Notes: generated from the sequence alone by a model not told the origin. Counted from the first letter of the stretch, positions 1 through 5,173 are shown. The stretch is DNA of 5,913 nucleotides from an uncultured Collinsella sp. (GCA_902495155.1 CABUWD010000122.1:1-5913), one strand, 5' to 3'. Translations and numbers: made by a program.

Positions 1-2
1 CC

Positions 3-1271
3 AAGCGCGTCACCTCCATCGCCCGCGCCATCAACAGGAGCTATATGTGGCGCCGCCTGATGAGCTACGTTTGGCTCGACCTGCTGCTAGTAGTGATTGT
101 GGCGGCGATCCTTGTCTATGGATACAACCAGACGCTGCCCGACGGCGCGTTTACCGCAGGATGGATCCCCGGCGTCGCCGTTCACGGCATGTCGCTGGCG
201 CCTGCGCGCGGCTGGGACCTGGCAACGCTCACCTATACCGTCGAGCTTGCGCGTACCACCAAGACTTTCCCCCTCGCGCAGGACCTCGTCGCGCTATGGC
301 CTCTCTACCTTGTCGTTGTGGGTTGGCAGGTCATCAGCGTGCTCGACATGCTCGGCGGCGCCCGTCGCGTGCGCCGCACCATGGCACCGCTCAACGACCT
401 GGCCTTGCGCGTGGACGAGCTCGGCCGTATGCAGCTCTCCGGCGGCAAGATGGAAACACTGGAGCAGGCCATCGAGCGCGCAAGCGTCGACTCGCCGAGC
501 GTCACTACCGGCGACGCCGACCTGGCAAGCATCGAGGTTGCACTCAACCGCCTACTGCGCCAGATGCAAGAGGCCAAACTGCAGCAAATGCGCTTTGTCA
601 ACGATGCGAGCCACGAGCTGCGCACGCCCATCGCGGTGATTCAGGGCTACGTAAACATGCTCGATCGCTGGGGCAAAGACGACCCGGACGTGCTGGCAGA
701 ATCTATCGCGTCCCTCAAGGCCGAAAGCGAGCACATGCAAGAGCTCGTGGAGCAGCTGCTGTTTTTGGCACGCGGCGATGCCGGGCGCACGGTCCTGCGG
801 CGCGCAAATACCAACCTTGCCGCACTGGTCGACGAGGTATGCGAGGAATCGCAGATGATCGATACCGAGCACACGTATCGGCTGGCCTTTGACGCTGCGC
901 TTGTCAGCGACCCGCGCTGCGACGCGCCCGTCGACGTGGCGCTCGTGAAGCAGGCTCTGCGCGTGATCGTGCAAAACGCCGCCAAGTACTCGGATGCGGG
1001 AACGACCGTCACATTTGGCGTAGCGCCGGATGCGGGCGCGGGCACGATCGACATAAGCGTTGAGGACGAGGGCATCGGCATGAACCAGGAATCCGCAGCT
1101 CACGCGTTTGAACGGTTCTACCGCGCCGACAATGCACGCGATGCCGGCGCACAGGGCTCGGGTCTGGGGCTTGCCATTGCCAAGTGGATCGTCGATAGCC
1201 ATGGCGGCGTCATTGGCGTGACCTCAGTCGAGGGCGTCGGCAGCCGCTTTACGATTCGCCTGCCGCGCTAG
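3..1271 (+). CDS. Sensor histidine kinase of a two-component system, N-terminus possibly outside window
   Basis: Membrane histidine kinase that should autophosphorylate and pass phosphate to a response regulator, probably encoded upstream outside the window. Numbering from the ATG at 45: membrane segments at about residues 8-27 and 82-101 flank a short outside loop of about 55 residues. A HAMP-like linker follows, then the H-box NDASHELRTP with phospho-acceptor His190, the N-box around Asn311, the G1 box DEGIGM (341-346), the F-box FERFYRAD (355-362) and the G2 box GSGLGLAI (371-378). All catalytic boxes are intact. The start is uncertain. ATG 45 has AGGAG at 36-40, only 4 nt away, but the frame stays open to position 3 and 13 of those 14 upstream codons end in G or C. 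They would encode a basic stretch (KRVTSIARAINRSY) suited to precede a membrane helix, so I favour an upstream start. The ligand cannot be inferred. Confidence 0.9.
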   Translation, partial: KRVTSIARAINRSYMWRRLMSYVWLDLLLVVIVAAILVYGYNQTLPDGAFTAGWIPGVAVHGMSLAPARGWDLATLTYTVELARTTKTFPLAQDLVALWPLYLVVVGWQVISVLDMLGGARRVRRTMAPLNDLALRVDELGRMQLSGGKMETLEQAIERASVDSPSVTTGDADLASIEVALNRLLRQMQEAKLQQMRFVNDASHELRTPIAVIQGYVNMLDRWGKDDPDVLAESIASLKAESEHMQELVEQLLFLARGDAGRTVLRRANTNLAALVDEVCEESQMIDTEHTYRLAFDAALVSDPRCDAPVDVALVKQALRVIVQNAAKYSDAGTTVTFGVAPDAGAGTIDISVEDEGIGMNQESAAHAFERFYRADNARDAGAQGSGLGLAIAKWIVDSHGGVIGVTSVEGVGSRFTIRLPR

Positions 1272-1290
1272 GAAGCCCCTCGGCATAAAT

Positions 1291-1324
1291 AAAGGGATAG
1301 GGCCACACGGCCCTATCCCTTTTT
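1291..1324. terminator. Bidirectional intrinsic terminator between convergent genes
   Basis: A perfect 14-bp stem (1291-1304 with 1309-1322) closes a 4-nt loop, ACAC. The + strand continues into a T-run to 1324, and the minus strand reads TTTATTTA after the stem. It lies 20 nt after the histidine kinase stop and 23 nt after the VOC gene stop, so it can end both convergent transcripts. Confidence 0.93.
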
Positions 1325-1346
1325 GCTAGCTATGGCAGCTTGTGCG

Positions 1347-1721
1347 CTACTCGCGGCACAGATGCACGGCGAAACCGGCGAACTCGCGCTTAAAGTACAC
1401 GAGCTTGGTGCTACCGTCGGGCAGCAGCGCGCGCGACTCTTCGTTGACCTCGAGCCCGCGCTCGGCAAACCACTTCTCGGCCGCATCAATGTCGTTGACG
1501 GCAAAGCCGATGTGGCCCTTGGTGCCACGACCATTCTGCTTCATGACCTCGACCAGCGAATCGTTAAAGTACGAAACCGGGGTCTCGATAACGGGCAGAC
1601 CCATCATCGTCGAGAACAGCTCCGCGATCTCCAGGGCGTCTGCCGGGTCGGTGGCGTTAATGCCCACATGGGCAACGCGCATGCCAAAGAGCTCGACCGG
1701 ATTGGCGTTCTGCTCACTCAT
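1347..1721 (-). CDS. VOC (glyoxalase-fold) family protein, like the C-terminal domain of KDPG aldolase fusions
   Basis: A 124-residue protein of the vicinal oxygen chelate superfamily, with two beta-alpha-beta-beta-beta halves. His18 (VAHVGIN), Glu58 (LVEVMK), His70 (KGHIGFAV) and His120 (FAVHLC) fall where glyoxalase-type metal ligands are expected, suggesting a metal site; this is inference. The motifs HVGIN, GTKGHIGFAVNDIDAAEKW and GFAVHL recall, from memory, the VOC domain fused to the C-terminus of 2-keto-3-deoxy-6-phosphogluconate aldolases in some Firmicutes. Here it stands alone. The start ATG lies 11 nt after the stop of the PTS IIB gene, so the two are almost certainly co-transcribed; its ribosome site is weak, which suggests translational coupling. 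A role in sugar-acid or aldehyde metabolism linked to the PTS is plausible, but substrate and activity are unknown. Confidence 0.88.
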   Translation of the reverse strand: MSEQNANPVELFGMRVAHVGINATDPADALEIAELFSTMMGLPVIETPVSYFNDSLVEVMKQNGRGTKGHIGFAVNDIDAAEKWFAERGLEVNEESRALLPDGSTKLVYFKREFAGFAVHLCRE

Positions 1722-1732
1722 GCAGTCAGCGC

Positions 1733-2020
1733 CTACTGAGCCATGACGTCAAGAACGGCCTTCTCGGCAGCGACGCGGTTCATGCCGGTCATGAAGGGCA
1801 CGCCGCTCACGTACGGGCAGGTAAGGCCCTCGGGGGCAACGGTGGTGGCGATCAGCAGGTCAGCGCCCTCGTCGCAGTAATCCTTGGCCTCGGAGATGGC
1901 GCACTGCACGATCTCGTACTTGTCGGCATAACCGTTGGCGTCGAGCAGAGTAGCGACCTTCTGGGCAACGAGCGTGGAAGTAGCAGCGCCAGCACCGCAA
2001 GCCAAAACGATCTTCTTCAT
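1733..2020 (-). CDS. PTS sugar transporter subunit IIB, galactitol (GatB) type
   Basis: A 95-residue cytoplasmic phosphocarrier of the phosphotransferase system. IIB takes phosphate from IIA on a cysteine and gives it to the sugar as IIC imports it. The N-terminal strand MKKIVLAC ends in Cys8, followed by GAGAATST, the phosphate-binding loop of the GatB/LacB-like IIB fold. The C-terminal part (VPFMTGMNRVAAEKAVLDVM) resembles the end of E. coli GatB (MPFVSG...). Length matches the family (about 94). A good ribosome site, GAAGGGAG (2030-2037), is 9 nt before ATG 2020. It is first in a two-gene unit with the VOC gene; no IIA or IIC gene is in the window and the upstream gene diverges, so its partners must be encoded elsewhere. 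Sugar specificity (galactitol, other polyol or pentose) cannot be decided. Confidence 0.92.
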   Translation of the reverse strand: MKKIVLACGAGAATSTLVAQKVATLLDANGYADKYEIVQCAISEAKDYCDEGADLLIATTVAPEGLTCPYVSGVPFMTGMNRVAAEKAVLDVMAQ

Positions 2021-2122
2021 AGGTAATGTCTCCCTTCATGGTTTACTTTAGGTAAGTGTACCGCAGCGAGCGATGGCACTCGGCCTCGATGAGCTTTTAT
2101 GCCAGTTTGCTTGCGCGCTGCG

Positions 2123-2128
2123 TATAAT
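2123..2128 (+). promoter_or_regulatory. Sigma-70-type -10 box for the membrane-anchored helical protein gene
   Basis: A perfect TATAAT lies 55 nt before the ATG at 2184. No good -35 hexamer is seen at 16-18 nt spacing (TGCCAG at 2100-2105). The predicted leader of about 49 nt has a small hairpin, CGCTC (2152-2156) with GAGCG (2164-2168), just before the AAGGA ribosome site at 2172-2176. Confidence 0.55.
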
Positions 2129-2183
2129 ACATCTAGTACGTGTTGTCATACCGCTCGCTTTATGAGCGACTAAGGACCCTAAT

Positions 2184-2807
2184 ATGCCCGATTCCCGCAC
2201 CCTCTGGACCGCCGTCGTTATCATCTGCATCGCCGTGTCGGTGTTCTTTAGCGTCAAAAAACGCACCACGTTTAAGCGCCTGCAGCAGCTTATGGCTGCC
2301 AAGCAGTGGGACGAGTTCGATCGTTTGCTCGACGGCAAACTCACCAGCATGCTGTACCCGCGCTACAACCGCGACTACCTGCGTCTGAACTCCTATCTGC
2401 TGCGCGAGGACCACGAGCGCGCCAGCGAGATGTTCGACCTACTGCTGGGACTCAACCTCCCCAAGATGCAGCGCGTCGACTTGGTGATTAAGGCCTTTAA
2501 CTACTATGTTGGCCAGGAGGACCGCAAAAAGTCCAAAGAGCTGTTGCACGAGATCAAGGGCTTTGAGGGCGGTCAGGCCGAGGCAGTTGCGCACGAGTGT
2601 CAGCTGATGTACGACACGATGATCCTCAAGCGCCACAACGACATTCCCGAGCTGGAGCGCATGCTCGAGGATGTCGGCGACGACCCGGTCAAGCGCTGCC
2701 GCTTGGAGTACCTGCTAGCCCTGCAGTACCAGAACAAGGGCGACGAAGCCAAGTTCCAGGAGTTCCTGGAGAAGTCGGGCCAACACTCGATGGCCGTCAA
2801 CGCGTAA
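2184..2807 (+). CDS. Membrane-anchored, TPR-like helical protein of unknown function
   Basis: A 207-residue protein I do not recognise as a named family. Residues 7-24 (LWTAVVIICIAVSVFFSV) form one membrane helix followed by Lys-Lys-Arg, so it is likely an N-terminal anchor with the rest in the cytoplasm. The remainder is charged and all helical, with about four or five helix pairs. The segments around 66-90 (LRLNSYLLREDHERASEMFDLLLGL) and 173-196 (RLEYLLALQYQNKGDEAKFQEFLE) have TPR-like spacing of small and large hydrophobic residues. TPR-like repeats usually bind partner proteins, so a membrane scaffold role is possible, but that is inference. ATG 2184 is supported by AAGGA 7 nt upstream and by a TATAAT at 2123. 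It diverges from the PTS IIB gene and ends 31 nt before tRNA-Leu. Confidence 0.85.
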   Translation: MPDSRTLWTAVVIICIAVSVFFSVKKRTTFKRLQQLMAAKQWDEFDRLLDGKLTSMLYPRYNRDYLRLNSYLLREDHERASEMFDLLLGLNLPKMQRVDLVIKAFNYYVGQEDRKKSKELLHEIKGFEGGQAEAVAHECQLMYDTMILKRHNDIPELERMLEDVGDDPVKRCRLEYLLALQYQNKGDEAKFQEFLEKSGQHSMAVNA

Positions 2808-2818
2808 CGGACGGCTTG

Positions 2819-2827
2819 TGCTAGACT
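2819..2827 (+). promoter_or_regulatory. Candidate extended -10 promoter of tRNA-Leu
   Basis: TG-C-TAGACT is an extended -10 element (TGn plus hexamer). Transcription would start near 2834, about 5 nt before the mature tRNA, a usual distance for tRNA genes. No convincing -35 is present; that position would fall at the end of the upstream coding sequence. Confidence 0.4.
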
Positions 2828-2838
2828 TCTAGTCTCAC

Positions 2839-2923
2839 GGGGGCGTGGCGGAATTGGCATACGCAGGAGACTTAAAATCTCTCGCCGCAAGGATTGTGGG
2901 TTCGAGTCCCACCGCCCCTACCA
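2839..2923 (+). tRNA. tRNA-Leu, anticodon UAA, CCA encoded
   Basis: An 85-nt class II tRNA. The acceptor stem is GGGGGCG (2839-2845) with CGCCCCT (2913-2919), the first pair being G-U. The D-stem is GCG/CGC (2848-2850 with 2862-2864). The anticodon stem GGAGA/TCTCT (2866-2870 with 2878-2882) encloses loop CTTAAAA with anticodon TAA at 2873-2875, reading UUA and UUG. The variable arm is long, 2883-2895, as in leucine tRNAs. The T-stem GTGGG/CCCAC flanks loop TTCGAGT (2901-2907). Discriminator A2920 and CCA at 2921-2923 complete it. It should be a working tRNA; UUA is a rare codon in a GC-rich genome. Confidence 0.97.
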
Positions 2924-2934
2924 TGTGATTGCTT

Positions 2935-2974
2935 GCGAGCCCGTGTTCCCCAGGGATGCGGGCTCGCTTCTTTT
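2935..2974 (+). terminator. Intrinsic terminator after tRNA-Leu, copy 1
   Basis: The 9-bp stem GCGAGCCCG (2935-2943) with CGGGCTCGC (2959-2967) closes a 15-nt loop and is followed by TTCTTTT. It begins 11 nt after the tRNA CCA. A near-identical hairpin occurs at 3132-3162. Confidence 0.88.
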
Positions 2975-2980
2975 AGATGC

Positions 2981-2999
2981 CGGTGAGACTCGAACCCGC
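2981..2999 (-). repeat. Inverted, diverged copy of the tRNA T-arm
   Basis: Read on the minus strand this gives GCGGGTTCGAGTCTCACCG. It matches the tRNA-Leu T-arm and start of the 3' acceptor strand (2896-2914) at 17 of 19 positions. Its T-stem would be imperfect (one C-A mismatch and one G-U) and no CCA follows, so it is not a working tRNA end. Confidence 0.75.
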
Positions 3000-3001
3000 G
3001 A

Positions 3002-3120
3002 GGGGGCGAGCGTTAAGCGGACGCGCAGCGTCCGTAGCGAGCCGGCGAGGGCGCCGACAGGCGGCCGAAGCCGGTGCGTATTTGCGCAGCAAATGCGCGG
3101 ACGTCCCACCGCCCCTACCA
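3002..3120 (+). other. tRNA-Leu end fragments enclosing three GC-rich hairpins (possible tRNA-like structured element)
   Basis: GGGGGCG at 3002-3008 is identical to the 5' acceptor strand of tRNA-Leu, and 3103-3121 repeats exactly the 19 nt around the tRNA 3' end including CCA. These ends can form the same 7-bp acceptor stem (3002-3008 with 3110-3116). Between them lie three hairpins: 3017-3035 (8 bp with one G-T, loop GCA); 3042-3074 (CCGGC/GCCGG outer stem, GAG/GAA internal loop, inner CGCC/GGCG with loop GACA); and 3076-3098 (10 bp with one G-T, loop GCA). No D-arm, anticodon arm or intact T-arm is visible. It could be a remodelled tRNA pseudogene, an integration scar, or a dispersed repeat. 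Confidence 0.55.
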
Positions 3121-3131
3121 TATTGAGCTTT

Positions 3132-3170
3132 CGAGCCCGTGTCCCCAAGGGATGCGGGCTCGTTTCTTTT
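3132..3170 (+). terminator. Second copy of the tRNA-Leu terminator
   Basis: The 8-bp stem CGAGCCCG (3132-3139) with CGGGCTCG (3155-3162) and its 15-nt loop match the first terminator (2936-2966) at 29 of 31 positions. TTTCTTTT follows. It sits after the duplicated tRNA 3' end just as copy 1 sits after the real one. The T-tract is on the + strand only. Confidence 0.75.
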
Positions 3171-3189
3171 ACACGCCGGCGGGGCTCTA

Positions 3190-3256
3190 AGTTGCGGTGG
3201 AATAGATCCTGTTTATACCGTTTACCAGCTTATTTAGGAACTATTTCACCGCAACT
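3190..3256. repeat. 67-bp palindromic element with AT-rich centre
   Basis: A 16-position inverted repeat (3190-3205 with 3241-3256) pairs fully apart from one G-T. After one A-A mismatch the stem continues for 5 pairs (3207-3211 with 3235-3239, the last G-T), leaving a 23-nt loop. The interior is AT-rich and stands out from its GC-rich surroundings. Neither end has a T-tract, so it is not a standard intrinsic terminator. It lies 13 nt beyond the ppx stop codon. Confidence 0.75.
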
Positions 3257-3269
3257 CAGAGGAAGACGG

Positions 3270-4271
3270 TTAAAGAGCACTCAGGCTCGGGGTCCAGGCG
3301 ATGGTGGGAGTCGCGCCGTCGAGAACCTCGTTGATGGTGGCGGCCATGCCAGCAAGCAGGCTGTTCTCGCTTACGGTGAGCGTCTTGTAGCCGCCGGCAC
3401 GCATGAGCTCGCGGATCACCACGGCGCCGGCCAGAATCACGCCCGCGCGCTTGGGCTGCACGCCCGGCAACGCGGCAATGCCTGCAACATCCAACGCAGA
3501 CATGCGCTCGATAGCGGCCGAAATCTGCTCCATCGAAAGCTCGCGCAGGTGCACAAAGTTCGAGTCGTACGGCTCCAGCTCGTGGACCAGCGCCACGAGC
3601 GTGGTAACGGTACCGCCCACCGCGACCAAGCGCTCGGCGCGCTCAAAATCGCTCGGCAGGCTCTCAAAGTAAGCCTCGAACTGCTCGTCCGCCCAGTCGG
3701 CAGCGGCAGCAAGCTCGCCGTCCGAAGGCGGCAACGCCGAGAAGAAACGCTCCGTCACGCGACGGCAACCGATGTCCAGTGAGCGCGTTCCCTCCAGCGC
3801 AAAGACCCCGCGCTCAGGCGCATAGACGCCCGTCGCGAGCTCCGTGGAGCCACCGCCCGAATCGGCGACGATGATGCGCTCGCCAGCAAAGTCGTGTGCC
3901 ACGCCAAAAAACGTCAGGCGCGCCTCGACCTCGCCCGGAATCACCTGCGGTTCGAGCCCCAGATCGCGCAGACCGTCCAGCAGCAGCGCGGCATTGGACG
4001 CATCGCGCGCGGCACTCGTGCAGGTGGTGCAGACGCACGCGGCCCCAAAGGTACGGGCTTCGTCCACAAACATGCGGCACGCAGCGAGCACGCGCTCAAC
4101 GGCCGCCTCGCAAAAGCGCCCCGTCGCGTCCACGCCCTCGCCCAAGTCGGTGATCTCGGTATGCTTGGACGATTCCACGATCGCCCCGGCCTCGACCTGC
4201 GCCAACACCAGTCGCGACGACACCGTTCCCAGGTCAATCGCGGCCACCTTATATCGTTTGCAATTTGTCAT
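3270..4271 (-). CDS. ppx: Ppx/GppA family exopolyphosphatase or guanosine pentaphosphatase
   Basis: A 333-residue enzyme of the ASKHA (actin/Hsp70/sugar kinase) fold that removes terminal phosphate from polyphosphate and/or converts pppGpp to ppGpp; sequence alone does not separate these. AAIDLGTVSSRL (10-21) is the phosphate-1 motif, TSAARDASN (85-93) the family segment before the active-site glutamate region GEVEARLTFFG (113-123), ADSGGGSTEL (136-145) the phosphate-2 motif, and VAVGGTVTTLVAL (216-228) the later nucleotide-loop glycine motif. LPGVQPKRAGVILAGAVVI (268-286) is also typical. It is the short two-domain form, without the C-terminal HD-like domains of the roughly 500-residue E. 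coli Ppx. Start ATG 4271 has GAGGGGAG 6 nt upstream. It follows the FtsB-like gene by 20 nt, so they form an operon. Odd points: the usual EEA reads VEA (Glu116 kept), and Cys79, 81 and 84 form CxCxxC. Confidence 0.93.
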   Translation of the reverse strand: MTNCKRYKVAAIDLGTVSSRLVLAQVEAGAIVESSKHTEITDLGEGVDATGRFCEAAVERVLAACRMFVDEARTFGAACVCTTCTSAARDASNAALLLDGLRDLGLEPQVIPGEVEARLTFFGVAHDFAGERIIVADSGGGSTELATGVYAPERGVFALEGTRSLDIGCRRVTERFFSALPPSDGELAAAADWADEQFEAYFESLPSDFERAERLVAVGGTVTTLVALVHELEPYDSNFVHLRELSMEQISAAIERMSALDVAGIAALPGVQPKRAGVILAGAVVIRELMRAGGYKTLTVSENSLLAGMAATINEVLDGATPTIAWTPSLSAL

Positions 4272-4291
4272 TGCGGGCTCCCCTCTGGGCG

Positions 4292-5050
4292 CTACTCGCC
4301 GCTGGACGCGACCGTCTGGCCTTCGACGCCGCTAAAACCAAACAGCATGTCGAGCGTCTGAATGTACCACGGCGCGTCCTTGCCGACTTCCTCAATCTCC
4401 TTGGCCACTTCGCTGGCCTTCTTGGCGTTTGAGGACTTTTTGCTCGACGACGAATCCGAATCCTCGTCCAGACCCTGTACTTCAATCCTCTTTTCGCCGG
4501 GCATCACCATGCCCAGTTCCCGTGCCCGATCCTTAATGCCCTCTTCCGAGAGCCACTTGTCAGTGTCTTTTTTCATCTCATCTCTGTATTGCTCGCGAAT
4601 CTCGACCTGCTTGGCCAAGATGTCGTTCGAGCGTTTTGCAACGTACAGGTCGCGCACGGGGAAATACAGGCTCACGAGCGCCAGAGTCACCACGATACCG
4701 ATAAACAGCGGACGCAGAGAGCCATGCGTAAAGTCATAGATTGCCTTGACCACCGCGTTGTCGTTGGCGTAGTGCATAAAGTCCGAGCCCGAAAGACGGT
4801 TCGAGGGCCTGCTCGACCTATCGTGCGTTTGAGCCGATGAGCGCTGAGCATGCGACGAACGTGCCGGGCGCACCGGTCCATCTGACGAAGTATTCACATG
4901 AGCATTGGGGCGCGAGGTACTTGTCGGGCGCTGCGTGGAGCGGTCGGCGCCGGCGTAGACGGACCCACCGAGCTGCACCGTGCGCGCACGGCGAGGCGAC
5001 GGCTCACGCGAACCGGCGGAATAGTACCTGTTGTCGTAAATCTGATCCAT
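4292..5050 (-). CDS. FtsB/DivIC-like septum formation initiator protein
   Basis: A 252-residue bitopic division protein. Residues 1-90 are a basic, Ser/Arg/Pro-rich, probably disordered cytoplasmic tail. Residues 114-132 form one membrane helix, followed by a short coiled coil (about 137-165) and the DivIC/FtsB-type motif GIKDRARELGMVMPGE (171-186). After this come an acidic-serine tract (DEDSDSSSS, 195-203) and an amphipathic end with PWYIQTLDMLFGF (227-239). Family members act in the FtsB-FtsL-FtsQ divisome subcomplex; this role is by analogy. I chose ATG 5050, with AAGG 5 nt upstream and a promoter at 5094-5102. The frame opens further to an ATG at 5191, but that start would place the enolase terminator hairpin inside the coding region. 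It is much longer than E. coli FtsB (103 residues), as is common in Actinobacteria. Confidence 0.88.
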   Translation of the reverse strand: MDQIYDNRYYSAGSREPSPRRARTVQLGGSVYAGADRSTQRPTSTSRPNAHVNTSSDGPVRPARSSHAQRSSAQTHDRSSRPSNRLSGSDFMHYANDNAVVKAIYDFTHGSLRPLFIGIVVTLALVSLYFPVRDLYVAKRSNDILAKQVEIREQYRDEMKKDTDKWLSEEGIKDRARELGMVMPGEKRIEVQGLDEDSDSSSSKKSSNAKKASEVAKEIEEVGKDAPWYIQTLDMLFGFSGVEGQTVASSGE

Positions 5051-5093
5051 GTGCGCCTTGTGCGGTTGAGGTTTGTTTGCGCTAAGTATTCTA

Positions 5094-5102
5094 GTTATAG
5101 CA
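5094..5102 (-). promoter_or_regulatory. Extended -10 promoter for the ftsB-like/ppx unit
   Basis: On the minus strand this reads TG-C-TATAAC, an extended -10 box with one change from TATAAT. It lies between the enolase terminator and the FtsB-like start, giving a leader of about 35-40 nt. No clear -35 is seen. A neighbouring TAGAAT (5088-5093) is an alternative -10. Confidence 0.45.
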
Positions 5103-5141
5103 CGAGCGCGCGCACCGCCTTCGCCAGCCTTTGCTCGACAT

Positions 5142-5173
5142 AAAAAAGGCGCTGAGCCGTATGGCCCAGCGCC
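5142..5173 (-). terminator. Intrinsic terminator of the enolase gene
   Basis: On the minus strand an 11-bp stem, GGCGCTGGGCC (5173-5163) with GGCTCAGCGCC (5158-5148), closes loop ATAC and runs into TTTTTT (5147-5142). One pair is G-U in minus-strand RNA but an A-C mismatch on the + strand, so it is oriented for enolase. It starts about 72 nt after the enolase stop. Confidence 0.9.

Noticed and set aside
552..1202. 216-residue minus-strand reading frame inside the histidine kinase
   Set aside because: It is antisense to conserved H, N, G1 and G2 boxes; high GC keeps antisense frames open. No recognisable domain.
2055..2060. TACACT on the minus strand as -10 of the PTS IIB gene
   Set aside because: No -35 partner (CCGAGT at 17 nt) and the hexamer match is modest; too weak to annotate, though a promoter must lie in 2041-2180.
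2976..3010. A complete minus-strand tRNA gene ending at 2976
   Set aside because: Only the T-arm resembles a tRNA; upstream on that strand there is no D-arm or anticodon arm, the T-stem has a mismatch and there is no CCA.
3190..3256. Palindrome as an intrinsic terminator for ppx
   Set aside because: No T-tract follows the stem on either strand, and the loop is long.
2925..3782. Long + strand reading frame across the tRNA-downstream repeats and the 3' half of ppx
   Set aside because: It runs antisense to a well-supported ppx and through two terminators and palindromes, with no ribosome site; it looks like a GC-rich shadow frame.
3844..4361. Overlapping + strand frames antisense to ppx and the end of the FtsB-like gene
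   Set aside because: No ribosome site or domain; composition is that of antisense shadow frames.
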